A stretch of DNA of 64,000 bases from Mesorhizobium amorphae CCNWGS0123 (GCF_001686985.1 NZ_CP015318.1:3160001-3224000); one strand, 5' to 3'; shown: positions 15,879 to 24,193, numbered from the stretch's first letter. Translations and numbers: made by a program. Notes: generated by a model not told the origin, from the sequence alone.

Positions 15879-15983
15879 CTAAAGCGCGTCGCGCCTGAAC
15901 GGCCTCATGCGACGCGCTTTAGGTTGTTGTTTTTATGCATGTCGTTGTCCCAAAACCGCTGCACACTTTTGGGCGACATGCAT
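15879..15983 (-). repeat. double-hairpin mosaic palindromic repeat, full-length copy
   Basis: The first hairpin has 14-bp perfect arms, CTAAAGCGCGTCGC at 15879-15892 and its complement at 15909-15922. The second pairs ATGCATGTCG plus TCCCAAAA with TTTTGGG plus CGACATGCAT. Read on the minus strand, the order AAAAGTG, CGGTTTT, TGCATAAAAACAA, AAAGCG matches the plus-strand copy at 7401. It lies between the convergent propeller gene and the gene at 15996 and may also act as a terminator. Confidence 0.7.
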
Positions 15984-15995
15984 TAGCGCTCCCGC

Positions 15996-16301
15996 TCATA
16001 TGCCGGAGCCGTCGAGCAGCGTCACATCTTCGCCCTCCCAGGGCGCCGGCATCGAGGCTCGGCCGGCATTGGCCCTTGGCAGAGGCATCCAGCATTTCAA
16101 TTCCGGATCGGCATATGCGACCACGCGTCCCGGCGAGGAGTCGGAGGCGCGCCAACCTTCGGCGCCGAACTGGTCGGCGCGCGACCAATAGGCCATGTCG
16201 ACCTCCGCCGGTCCCTGTTCGGACGGACGCACCGTGACCAGGATGCGGCTGCCGTCCCGTGGCGCGCTCGACATGTGACGCCACTGATCGGGTTCGTCCA
16301 T
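15996..16301 (-). CDS. DUF551-like small protein
   Basis: 101 residues from the ATG at 16301, which has AGGGAGG 6 bases upstream; this decides the start over an in-frame ATG at 16319. The N-terminal WRHMSSAPRDGSRILVTV fits the 'W..M..AP.DG..IL' pattern of DUF551-like proteins, and VDMAYWSRADQFGAEGWRAS continues it. Function unknown. A methyltransferase N-terminal remnant lies just upstream on the same strand. Confidence 0.65.
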   Translation of the reverse strand: MDEPDQWRHMSSAPRDGSRILVTVRPSEQGPAEVDMAYWSRADQFGAEGWRASDSSPGRVVAYADPELKCWMPLPRANAGRASMPAPWEGEDVTLLDGSGI

Positions 16302-16367
16302 TGCATTTCCTCCCTGCATTCTGCGCCGGCTGGCTGGACCCGATAGTCGCTTCGTGCCCGGGAGCGG

Positions 16368-16493
16368 TCAACCCGAACTTTGCGCTACGAGCCAATCCAG
16401 GAAGAGCAGGGCGATCTGCCGGCTCCATCGCCCCATATGGAGGTCGTAGCTGTCTCCCGCCTGCCAGGCGTCGTGACGCGTTGCCTGAGCCAT
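16368..16493 (-). pseudogene. N-terminal remnant of a class I SAM methyltransferase
   Basis: Below the length of most gene calls: 41 codons from an ATG at 16493 with TAGGAG upstream to a TGA at 16368-16370. The translation contains WQAGDSYDLHMGRWSRQIA and FLDWL, which is the usual N-terminus of a group of class I methyltransferases in which this segment leads into the SAM-binding DVGCGTG motif. Here the frame stops before any such motif and none follows. I read it as the 5' stub of a deleted gene that still keeps its ribosome binding site. Confidence 0.65.
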
Positions 16494-16644
16494 CGCAATC
16501 TCCTAGCGAGATCGTTTTCAGACCATGGACTGTAGGATACGCCCGCCCTGACAGGACCAGTGGGACGCGCGAACGGTCACTTTGCACAAGACAGCTATAT
16601 CGTTCAAAGCTAATGTTCTGAGGCTGCAATCCGGACGACGATCG

Positions 16645-17544
16645 ATGAGCGAAGAATTGCTGGCCAGCGCGACCTATCTCGGGCCGGTTCATCTGCGCGT
16701 CATCGATATCGCGGCGGCCTTGCCGGTCTGGGTCGACGCGGTCGGCCTCGCGGTGCTTGGCGATGATGGCGCAACAGTCGGACTCGGCGTCGATGGCAAG
16801 GCGCTGATCGTGCTTCATGCCGGGGCGGATGCCGTCCTGCCGCCGAAGTCGCGCGATCTCTTCCATGTCGCCATCCATGTGACGACGCGCAAGGAATTGG
16901 CACGCGTTGCTGCCCGGCTCAAGGCGTCGGGACTGAGACACAGCGCCCAGGACCACCTGATCTCCGAATCCCTCTATGTCTCCGACCCATCCGGCAACGG
17001 CATCGAGATCTGTTTCGACACGCCCGAGCGTTATGCGTCGAGACAGGAGACCGCGGACGGCCGCGTCACCCTGATCGCCAGAGACGGCAGCGCCCATTCC
17101 GGTCTCGAGCCGCTGAATGTCGCGGGCTTGCTGCGCGAGCTCGGCAATTCCGGCCATGTCGAACCCATGCTGGCGGCGGACGCCTTCATCGGCCATATTC
17201 ATATGCGCGCCCGCTCGCCGGAAGCGCTGATGGCATTCTATCTCGGCGTGCTCGGCTTCAGGCCGCACATCCAGTCCCGCTCGTTCGGCCTGTTCGATTG
17301 CGGCACCGACCGGCGCCCGCACATGGTCGCCTTCAATATCTGGGCTCGCGACGAATTGCGCGAGCCGCCGCCCGGTGCCGCCGGTCTCGATCATTTCACC
17401 GTGGTGGTTCCATCGGCTGAGGATCTCGCTGCGGTCGCGCGGCAGCTCGGCAACGCGAACCTGCCTTCGACGCAAACGGATGGGGCACTGCACCTCGCTG
17501 ATCCCGAGGGCAACCGCCTGCGGATCGTGGTGGCAGGAAACTGA
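16645..17544 (+). CDS. VOC-family protein, CatE-like, two glyoxalase domains
   Basis: 299 residues from the ATG at 16645. Two VOC modules are seen, about 10-130 and 160-297. Candidate metal ligands are in VHLRVID, FHVAIHV and GIEICFD for the first module, and IHMRARS, LDHFTVV and GNRLRI for the second. The layout matches type I extradiol dioxygenase-like proteins of the CatE group. The substrate is unknown. A sulfotransferase-family gene follows after 25 bases. Confidence 0.82.
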   Translation: MSEELLASATYLGPVHLRVIDIAAALPVWVDAVGLAVLGDDGATVGLGVDGKALIVLHAGADAVLPPKSRDLFHVAIHVTTRKELARVAARLKASGLRHSAQDHLISESLYVSDPSGNGIEICFDTPERYASRQETADGRVTLIARDGSAHSGLEPLNVAGLLRELGNSGHVEPMLAADAFIGHIHMRARSPEALMAFYLGVLGFRPHIQSRSFGLFDCGTDRRPHMVAFNIWARDELREPPPGAAGLDHFTVVVPSAEDLAAVARQLGNANLPSTQTDGALHLADPEGNRLRIVVAGN

Positions 17545-17569
17545 TCTGCACGATCAGGGGAGGGGTGGA

Positions 17570-18175
17570 TTGGCGATCAAAGTAGTGGGAACCGGCTTCG
17601 GCCGCACCGGCACGGATTCGATGCGCGAGGCGCTGGCGATCCTGGGTTTCGGCCCCTGCCACCATATGTCCGCGGTCAACACCAACGAGGAGCAGAAGCG
17701 GCTATGGCGCGCCGTGGCCAAGGGTGCCGCGCCCGACTGGAACACGCTGTTCTCCGGCTATGTCTCCTGCATGGACTGGCCGTCGGCCTATTACTGGCGG
17801 GAGTTGATCGATTTCTACCCCGACGCCCGCGTCATCCTCACCTGGCGCTCGCCGGAAAGCTGGTGGGAGAGTTTCGAAAAGACGATCGTTGCCGGCATCG
17901 CCACCAGCCAGGAGCCGGATTCGCTGGGCGTCGCCCTGATCGCCAAGCAGGTCTTCGCCGGCCGGCCGCAGGATCGCACGGCCGCGATCGCCGCCTATGA
18001 GGCCAATGTCGAGGCTGTCATTGCCACAGTGCCGGCCGAGCGCCTGCTGGTCCACAGGCTGGGCGACGGCTGGGAGCCGCTCTGCGCCCATCTTGGCGTT
18101 GCCGTGCCGGACGAGCCCTATCCCAACCGCAACAACACGAAGGACTTCCGCTCGACATGGCTGTCGCTGAAATAG
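17570..18175 (+). CDS. sulfotransferase-family protein
   Basis: 201 residues from TTG 17570, chosen because GGGGAGGGG lies just upstream and the translation starts at IKVVGTGFGRTGTDSM, the PAPS 5'-phosphosulfate loop. RVILTWRSPESWWESF fits the 3'-phosphate-binding region. The length fits short bacterial 'sulfotransferase family' proteins, whose substrates are mostly unknown. The last ~95 bases and ~45 bases of 3' flank have a diverged copy at 28369-28497. Confidence 0.82.
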   Translation: MAIKVVGTGFGRTGTDSMREALAILGFGPCHHMSAVNTNEEQKRLWRAVAKGAAPDWNTLFSGYVSCMDWPSAYYWRELIDFYPDARVILTWRSPESWWESFEKTIVAGIATSQEPDSLGVALIAKQVFAGRPQDRTAAIAAYEANVEAVIATVPAERLLVHRLGDGWEPLCAHLGVAVPDEPYPNRNNTKDFRSTWLSLK

Positions 18176-18223
18176 GGATCGCACTTTTCAAAGCGATGGC
18201 CGATTGCCGCGCTCAGACAAGCT

Positions 18224-18454
18224 CTAATGCCCGCTTCCCGCGACCTTTTGCCGACGAGATCTGACCGCCTCCATCAGTTCGCGCTCGCTGGTGTGAGCAT
18301 TTCGAAAAATGGCCACAACCATCACCGCCAGGATTTCGGTTTCCGGGTCCAAAGGGTCGAGATGCTCATCCGCACAGATCTGATCGAATACGCGTTCGCA
18401 AATAGCCAGATCGTGAGGGCTGAGGCAGGTGCGATTGAAACGCCGACGCAGCAT
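18224..18454 (-). CDS. small conserved hypothetical protein, paralogue of the 252-461 product
   Basis: 76 residues from the ATG at 18454, which has AAAGG about 10 bases upstream. The frame continues to an ATG at 18544, but that would run the coding sequence through a terminator hairpin at 18470-18504 and give a tail absent from the paralogue. Shared pattern: RRRFNRTCLSPHDLAICERV, then ILAVMVVAIFRN and ERELMEAVRSR. No domain is recognised; function unknown. Confidence 0.6.
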   Translation of the reverse strand: MLRRRFNRTCLSPHDLAICERVFDQICADEHLDPLDPETEILAVMVVAIFRNAHTSERELMEAVRSRRQKVAGSGH

Positions 18455-18469
18455 CCGTGCGAACCTTTC

Positions 18470-18504
18470 AGGCCCGCTACCCGTGCTTGCGGCGGGCCTT
18501 TTTT
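18470..18504 (+). terminator. Rho-independent terminator with no adjacent upstream plus-strand gene
   Basis: AGGCCCGC and GCGGGCCT form a perfect 8-bp stem around 14 bases, followed by six T residues. The nearest plus-strand stop codon is 295 bases upstream (18175). The stretch between carries only the minus-strand gene at 18224. It therefore ends either a long 3' UTR or an unannotated plus-strand RNA. Confidence 0.7.
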
Positions 18505-18571
18505 GCTGATGAATCGCTGAAGCGATGGAGTGCTCAAGTGACAATATCGCCTGCAGTGTACTGGAATAAGT

Positions 18572-18874
18572 TTACTTGTTTGCTGATGATTGCTCTGTTA
18601 TCAGTCCCAAAATCAGCGCACACTCACGAGCTTTATACTGTCCGGCAATCATAAGCTGGTAATAGTCTTGGCGTTTGTGTTCCGGAACATGAAAGCCGCG
18701 TCGAAATTCCGCCGCCTCTTTCGGCGTTCGAGTGCAGCCGAGTTTACTGGCGGTGACTTTCAAACTCGCCAGTGAGCATCCGATCTTTGCCGCAATATCT
18801 TTCAACGGTTCGTTGTTACCGTATCCATCAAGAATTATCCTGCGACGAGCTTCGCTGTTGAGCTTTGCGGTCAC
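18572..18874 (-). CDS. small HTH-like protein in an AT-richer patch
   Basis: 100 residues. Two helix-turn-helix-like stretches are visible: DIAAKIGCSLASLKVTASKLG near 25-45 and YYQLMIAGQYKARECALILG near 70-90. Base composition over 18540-18960 is clearly more AT-rich than the flanks, and codon use differs (ATT, AAA and TTT are common), suggesting transfer or phage origin. No integrase or other mobile gene is next to it. Function unknown. Confidence 0.55.
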   Translation of the reverse strand: MTAKLNSEARRRIILDGYGNNEPLKDIAAKIGCSLASLKVTASKLGCTRTPKEAAEFRRGFHVPEHKRQDYYQLMIAGQYKARECALILGLITEQSSANK

Positions 18875-19105
18875 TTCGGTGGTCTCCTCAACTAATATTT
18901 CACGATGCTCGAATCTATACGCATCAGGTTGAAGAGTGTCGTTAGCTTCGCATCCAGAAACTTATCTCGGAATGCATTTCTTGCCGTAATCCAGCGTGAT
19001 CGCCGTTTCAGTCGACTCGAGCCCACCAGTCTTGCCAGATGCCTGAGTTACACCACATGATTGAGAGGGGCATGGGCATAGCCGATTCGGATATGGCACC
19101 ACGCG

Positions 19106-20248
19106 ATGGACGCTAAAAGGCGAGACAAGACCTCTGCGAAGCAGGCACCGGAGCGTGATCGACGTCGCTGGGCACGCGAAGCTCAACCTCACAACGAGGC
19201 TGCTCCGTTACTCGCGCCGGCGCTCGAACCTCTTTCCTTTTCAACGCTCGAACTGGCGCCAGAGGATCAATTCGCCGCTTGGCAAGCGCATATGGCGCCG
19301 CTTGTCGAGGTCAGGTTGCCGGATGACAGATCGCTGGACGATGGCTTTCCCGCCAACCACACGGCTTGGAACCTCGGTGGCATGCTGATCGTCCAGCAGC
19401 ACGCTCCGGCACATAGTTACATCCGTTCTGCCGCCAAGCTTCGGTCCAGCTCGATCGATCACTGGTATATCGTCTTGCCACGTATTGGCCGGTCGTGGAC
19501 GGAGGTCGATCGCCGTGTTGCGGAAGGCCAGCCGGGCAAATTGGAGATCAGGTCGCTTGGCTATCCGTTTCGCGGGAGGACAACGGACTCCGAAAGTCTC
19601 TTTCTCTATCTTCCGCGTGATTTGTTCTCTGATGCGGCGGCAACTCTCGACGCAAAGAACAATTCAATTCTGGCTGGCAACTTTGCCAACCTCTTGGTTG
19701 ACTACGTCAACAGCATTGAAGCCAGGCTGCGCAGTCTCACGGCTGAAGATCTGCCTCGCATCGTACACGCAACACGCAGCATGATCATTGCCTGCCTCAC
19801 GCCTCCGGCGGAACATGTTGCGGCCGCCGAACAATTGACGAGTGTCGCGCTGATGGAGCGAGCGCGTCGATACGTCCAGAACAATCTGGATGCGGCTCAT
19901 TTGACGCCGGATACAATGTGCCGGGCGCTCGGCGTATCACGCTCTCGTCTCTACCAGTTGTTCGAACCGAGCGGAGGTGTTCTCCATTACATACAAAGTC
20001 GCCGCCTTCTGGCAGCCCATATTGCGCTTAGCGATCCGGCGGACAGCCGGCGCATCGTTGAAATTGCTGAAGCCTTCGGGTTTAGTTCTGCGGCGAATTT
20101 CAGCCGGGCATTCAGCAAGGAATTCGGTTACAGCCCCCGCGAAGGCCGGACCGCTGTGGTATTGCCGCGCCCCGCCAACTCTGTTTCGCTTGCTGGACAC
20201 GAGAAGGCCCCTTCCTTTGAAGGTTGGCTCAAGGCGCTCGGAACCTGA
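19106..20248 (+). CDS. AraC-family transcriptional regulator
   Basis: 380 residues. The N-terminal half (about 40-230) looks like the AraC-binding-like domain (FSTLELAPEDQFAAWQAHMAPLVEV, SLFLYLPRDLFSDAAATLDA). The C-terminal ~100 residues hold the double HTH: TPDTMCRALGVSRSRLYQLFE and RIVEIAEAFGFSSAANFSRA with FSKEFGYSP. The ribosome binding site is weak. It borders the AT-richer patch and no clear target lies next to it; the GGDEF-EAL gene starts 329 bases downstream. Confidence 0.88.
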   Translation: MDAKRRDKTSAKQAPERDRRRWAREAQPHNEAAPLLAPALEPLSFSTLELAPEDQFAAWQAHMAPLVEVRLPDDRSLDDGFPANHTAWNLGGMLIVQQHAPAHSYIRSAAKLRSSSIDHWYIVLPRIGRSWTEVDRRVAEGQPGKLEIRSLGYPFRGRTTDSESLFLYLPRDLFSDAAATLDAKNNSILAGNFANLLVDYVNSIEARLRSLTAEDLPRIVHATRSMIIACLTPPAEHVAAAEQLTSVALMERARRYVQNNLDAAHLTPDTMCRALGVSRSRLYQLFEPSGGVLHYIQSRRLLAAHIALSDPADSRRIVEIAEAFGFSSAANFSRAFSKEFGYSPREGRTAVVLPRPANSVSLAGHEKAPSFEGWLKALGT

Positions 20249-20577
20249 ATAGGGGATCGGCGATCCTGGGACGGGCGGGGCTCAAGACAGGCTCGCCGGG
20301 GCGGGGAAGGCCACGCCGACTCACAGACCACAATACTTCGTGTCGCGTCCACCGCGCCGTCAATCATATGGCTAATCCCCGCCAATTCCCGATTTATTAA
20401 CGAATTGCGACTGTTCATCGTTATTGATAATTTTCCGCCAATTGCAGCGGAGCCTACATTGCAACTACGCCGCATGCGGCGCTTGTTAACACTGCGAGTT
20501 GAAAGTTTGCCAAGTTTGATAGTCATGCTATTTCTAGACTGGGGGACGCGGATTTGCACCGTTTACGGAGGTGGCTC
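20249..20577. other. 329-base intergenic region with a 14-bp palindrome
   Basis: No gene is seen. The right half is AT-rich and carries the perfect palindrome CGCCGCATGCGGCG at 20468-20481, about 100 bases before the GGDEF-EAL start, and a GTTAAC six-base palindrome nearby. This may be the promoter and operator region of the GGDEF-EAL gene; no sigma-factor hexamers can be assigned with confidence. Confidence 0.4.
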
Positions 20578-22320
20578 TTGCATCCAGAGGCATCAGGCGT
20601 CGGCACGGAGAGTGAGGGGCCTTCCTCGAGCGATGTTCCACGTGCCGGCGAAGCGCTTCTCGCTGCCCTTTTGGCGAACACGACCGAACTTTTGTCGTTC
20701 TATGACCGCGACTTCAACCTGACGCACTACGCAACCAGGCTCAAAGGTGTTTACGGAGGCGCGGTGGCGCCGGGCGCCGCTGTTTGGGAGATCTATCCGA
20801 GCTTCCTCGATGCGAGGCATCGCGACGAATTTCTTCGTGTGCTCCACGGCGGCTCTCCGGCCAGCATCGATTTGCCGCGATCGTCGGGCCAAGCGCCACG
20901 GTCCGCTTTCGTCTTCGCTACTGCAAATGGTGTGGGAATCATCGAATCAAGGGAGCACGGCGGGCGGAGCGCGGCGGAGGAACAGGAGCATGTAATTCTG
21001 CTCCACCAGGCGACGCACGACGTGCTGACCGGCCTGCAGAATCGGCGGAGATTCGGCGAGCGGCTGCAGCAGGCACTGGAGGCCGTCGGCGGACCAAAAC
21101 CGAAAGCCGCGCTGCTGCAAATCGACCTCGACGATTTCAAAGCGGTCAACGACACGCTCGGCCATGGAGCAGGCGATACCCTTCTTCAGCTCGCGGCAGG
21201 TCGAATCCGCGACGCGCTGCAGGACGGCGAATCCGCGTACCGGTATGCCGGCGATGAGTTCGCTGTCATCCAATTGGGAAAGGATCAGCCGGCGGAAGCC
21301 GAGCGCCTCGCCGGATCGCTGGTCGACGCGTTCAAGGAGCCTTTCGTCATCAACGGCATTGCCGTCTTCGTCGGCTCGAGTATCGGAATCGCTTTCGGGC
21401 CGGAGCACGGGACCGATGGCGAGCAGCTGATGAAGGCTGCCGACATTGCACTTTACGCAGCCAAGACGGATGGGCGCGGTTGCGCTCGAACGTTCAACCG
21501 TTCGATGCTGCTCTTGCTTGAGCAACGCGAGAATCTGAGGCGCAGCCTTCGAACCGCTCTGGAGCGGGGCGAGCTTTATCTGGAGTATCAGCCGCTCATT
21601 CGGCCTCCCTCGTCGGTGATCGGTTTCGAAGCGCTACTGCGGTGGCGGCATCCCGAGATCGGAATCATCCCGCCCAGCGTGTTCATACCGATCGCCGAAG
21701 CCGACGGTCTGATGGACGAGATTGGACGATGGGTGCTCGAGCAAGCCTGTCGCCAGGCATTGACGTGGCCCTCCTCGCTGACGGTCGCGGTGAACCTGTC
21801 GCCGGCTCAGTTCCTTAGCGGTTCGCTGACGGACACGGTCGCTCAGGTCATCGACGAAGTTGGAATCCGGGCAGACCGACTTGAACTCGAGATAACCGAG
21901 ACGGTCCTTCTTGAGAAGACGATCGACAATATCGACACGTTAAATACCCTGAACGTCTTGGGGATACGAATATCGCTCGACGATTTTGGAACATACTATT
22001 CATCGTTGAGCTACCTTAAGAACTTTCCTTTCGACACGCTGAAGATAGATCGATACTTCATCGCGGACCTGGAGACCGATCTCAAAAGCCAGACCATCGT
22101 GCGATCGATCGTGAATCTGGCGCACGGCTTGGGAATAAGCGTTACCGCCGAGGGGGTCGAGACGTCGGCACAGGCACGGTGGCTGATCAAGGAGAATTGC
22201 GATTGCCTGCAAGGGAATTTCCTGGGACGCCCGCTCGGAGCCGAGGCAACCAGCGATTTCATCGGGCGGTCCCCGCTGAGGGTGGTACGAGCGATGGAGG
22301 AATCAAATCGGGCGGTCTAG
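20578..22320 (+). CDS. GGDEF-EAL cyclic-di-GMP signalling protein with PAS-like N-terminus
   Basis: 580 residues if started at TTG 20578, which has GGAGG 6 bases upstream; an in-frame TTG at 20554 lacks that. N-terminal ~120 residues are PAS-like. The GGDEF domain (about 140-300) has AGDEF at about 224, so the first Gly is replaced, and it shows no RxxD inhibitory site. The EAL domain (about 320-565) has EALLRW (Glu351), VNLSP, EITET, DDFGTYYSSL, KIDR and AEGVET; loop positions differ from the usual DDFGTGYSSL and QGYxFGRP. I infer phosphodiesterase activity is likely and cyclase activity possible. It lies upstream of the partner-switching operon, same strand, 176 bases away. Confidence 0.88.
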   Translation: MHPEASGVGTESEGPSSSDVPRAGEALLAALLANTTELLSFYDRDFNLTHYATRLKGVYGGAVAPGAAVWEIYPSFLDARHRDEFLRVLHGGSPASIDLPRSSGQAPRSAFVFATANGVGIIESREHGGRSAAEEQEHVILLHQATHDVLTGLQNRRRFGERLQQALEAVGGPKPKAALLQIDLDDFKAVNDTLGHGAGDTLLQLAAGRIRDALQDGESAYRYAGDEFAVIQLGKDQPAEAERLAGSLVDAFKEPFVINGIAVFVGSSIGIAFGPEHGTDGEQLMKAADIALYAAKTDGRGCARTFNRSMLLLLEQRENLRRSLRTALERGELYLEYQPLIRPPSSVIGFEALLRWRHPEIGIIPPSVFIPIAEADGLMDEIGRWVLEQACRQALTWPSSLTVAVNLSPAQFLSGSLTDTVAQVIDEVGIRADRLELEITETVLLEKTIDNIDTLNTLNVLGIRISLDDFGTYYSSLSYLKNFPFDTLKIDRYFIADLETDLKSQTIVRSIVNLAHGLGISVTAEGVETSAQARWLIKENCDCLQGNFLGRPLGAEATSDFIGRSPLRVVRAMEESNRAV

Positions 22321-22496
22321 CGCCTTGCACCCTTTGTTAACGGTGAAGTGGAGATTTGTAGAAACGATCGAGGCAGATAACGCGCATTCTTCGAGTCGAT
22401 GCGAGACTGACTCATAACGGGCCGCGGTGAAATTATCCGCCTCGGAGGTCGTCGCCCCACCAGGGCACAGTACTGATGGAACAAGGGAGGATGCCG

Positions 22497-23018
22497 ATGG
22501 AACCTGTTCATCATGACCTGGCTGGCGGGCCGGCTTTTGAGCCCATGATCCAGATTGACATGGAAATCAAAGCTTTTGTCTCCGTTTGGAGACACTGCGA
22601 TTATGTCTCGACATACATGGCCCGGATGATCAGTCAAAACAGGTCGGACTCGGTCCGGCATTCAAATCTCTTTTCCTCTGCCTTCAACGAATTGCTGGAA
22701 GTCGTCTTTCGTACGCGCCATGCCGACGGCGAACTGGCATGCAGGGTATCCCGCCATGGCGCGACGGACAGGATCGAGCTGATACTTCCTTGTGTGCCGG
22801 AGGAGCGCCGGTTCTACGAGGAAGCCGTATCGCAAGTCGCTGGAATAGAGGCCAGGGAGCGATACCTCAATTCGGTGTCTGGCGATCTCGCGCCCAGCCG
22901 GGAGGTCGTACTCCTGGAACTGGCTGTCGACTACAACGCGACACTCAGGCTGGAGGAAGCCGACGGTGATGCAATCAAGCTTGTCGTGGATCTTCCGCTT
23001 GAGGGCCTGCGAAATTGA
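22497..23018 (+). CDS. degenerate slr1658-type (HATPase-like) anti-sigma family protein
   Basis: 173 residues from the ATG at 22497; GGGAGG 7 bases upstream decides it over ATGs at 22476 and 22491. It resembles the product of 26560-27120: both have a WRHC motif in the N-terminal third and an N-box-like helix, here NELLEVVFR against NELIENAVK. The metal-binding Asn is Val69 here and no GxGLGL box follows, so ATP binding is unlikely. I infer a scaffold that binds the STAS domain of the next gene, whose TTG start overlaps its stop by 4 bases. Confidence 0.6.
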   Translation: MEPVHHDLAGGPAFEPMIQIDMEIKAFVSVWRHCDYVSTYMARMISQNRSDSVRHSNLFSSAFNELLEVVFRTRHADGELACRVSRHGATDRIELILPCVPEERRFYEEAVSQVAGIEARERYLNSVSGDLAPSREVVLLELAVDYNATLRLEEADGDAIKLVVDLPLEGLRN

Positions 23019-24193
23019 GCCCTTACAACCTTCTCCCGCGTTTCAAGGCGCAATACGACGCCAACAACCAGGAGTTCTCCATATCGGGGGTGGTCCGGCC
23101 TCAGGCCATCGACGAGCTTGGGCCCAGCATAGCATTGCTCCGCGATGCGATCGGCCGGGTGCGCGGCGTTCTCTACGTCAACGTCAGACGCCTGACGCAG
23201 ATGAACAACGCTGCATTTCACGCCTTTTCAAGGATCATCATTGACGCTTGCCGCGCTCGGCCGGATCTCAAATTCGTCGTCATCACGTCAAGTGTCGTCG
23301 GATGGACGTCGCGAAAATTCGGTCGCTTGAGCGGAATCGAACCGAACATCACGGTCGAAGAGTATGACAGCGAATTCTATCCGGGGCAGGGCTTCCTTGA
23401 AGAAGGCGGGTTCGTTCCAATCCTGCGCACACAGACAAAGATGACCTGGCGCCACGAGCGCGCGATCTTGCCGCGACACGGCATGAAGCCCGGGATTGTC
23501 ATGGCCGACATCTGTTGCGGGATCGGTGATTTCGCCGTGCTCGTGCAGAAGGAGTTCCAGCCGTCGCGGATCGTCGCCCTCGACCACTCCATATCAAGCC
23601 TGGATTATGCTCGACGCGTGATGCGGGAGTTCGATATCCGGGGCATCGAATATACCTATGGCGATGCGTCGGAGATGCTGCTCGACGAAGCGCAGTTCGA
23701 CCTGGTGACCTGCCGCCACTCCCTTCAAATCTTCAATCGACCTGAACTCATCCTCAAGGAGCTCTACCGCATATGCAAGCCAGGCGGGCGGGTCTACATC
23801 ACCAACGAGAAAAATTCGCATTGCCTCGGCGAGCCGCGCGCCGAAAGCATTCGTTGGACCTACAACGAGGTGGCGAAGCTATTCGGGCATTTCGAGATGG
23901 ACGTCGAGCTTGGGCCCAAGAGCCGGCGATACCTGATCGAAGCCGGATTCGAAGACATCCGTGTGGAGACCTTCATGGTCACTAACCTGGACGGCGATCC
24001 GCAGGATTTTGCCGATGTCATTGCGGCCTGGGCAGATGTCTATGCGGGCGAGATGGCGAGCAAACGCGGCGACTGTCCGGAGTTCGTCGCACGGTTCCGG
24101 CAGGGCTTCCAGGACCACATTTTCGCTGCGCTCCATCCCAAGGGTTATGCGGGTTGGCCGATCTGGGTCGCATCGGGGCGACGGCCGCAATGA
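23015..24193 (+). CDS. STAS-like domain fused to class I SAM-dependent methyltransferase
   Basis: 392 residues from TTG 23015, overlapping the previous stop (TTGA). Residues about 10-110 look like a STAS domain: FSISGVVRPQAIDELGP, then VLYVNVRRLTQMNNAAFHAF, with the phosphorylatable Ser position occupied by Asn/Ala (compare LNSSGI at 27316). Residues about 150-390 are a UbiE-type methyltransferase with MADICCGIGDFA (motif I, 163-174), IVALDHS, YGDASEML and FDLVTCRHSLQIFNRPE. It looks like an effector whose methylation activity is set by partner binding. The acceptor is unknown. Its stop overlaps the start of the phosphatase gene (ATGA). Confidence 0.8.
   Translation: MSPYNLLPRFKAQYDANNQEFSISGVVRPQAIDELGPSIALLRDAIGRVRGVLYVNVRRLTQMNNAAFHAFSRIIIDACRARPDLKFVVITSSVVGWTSRKFGRLSGIEPNITVEEYDSEFYPGQGFLEEGGFVPILRTQTKMTWRHERAILPRHGMKPGIVMADICCGIGDFAVLVQKEFQPSRIVALDHSISSLDYARRVMREFDIRGIEYTYGDASEMLLDEAQFDLVTCRHSLQIFNRPELILKELYRICKPGGRVYITNEKNSHCLGEPRAESIRWTYNEVAKLFGHFEMDVELGPKSRRYLIEAGFEDIRVETFMVTNLDGDPQDFADVIAAWADVYAGEMASKRGDCPEFVARFRQGFQDHIFAALHPKGYAGWPIWVASGRRPQ

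Noticed and set aside
18224..18544. Longer 106-residue version of the small minus-strand protein
   Set aside because: Its extra N-terminus would run through a perfect terminator hairpin with a T-run and has no counterpart in the paralogue.
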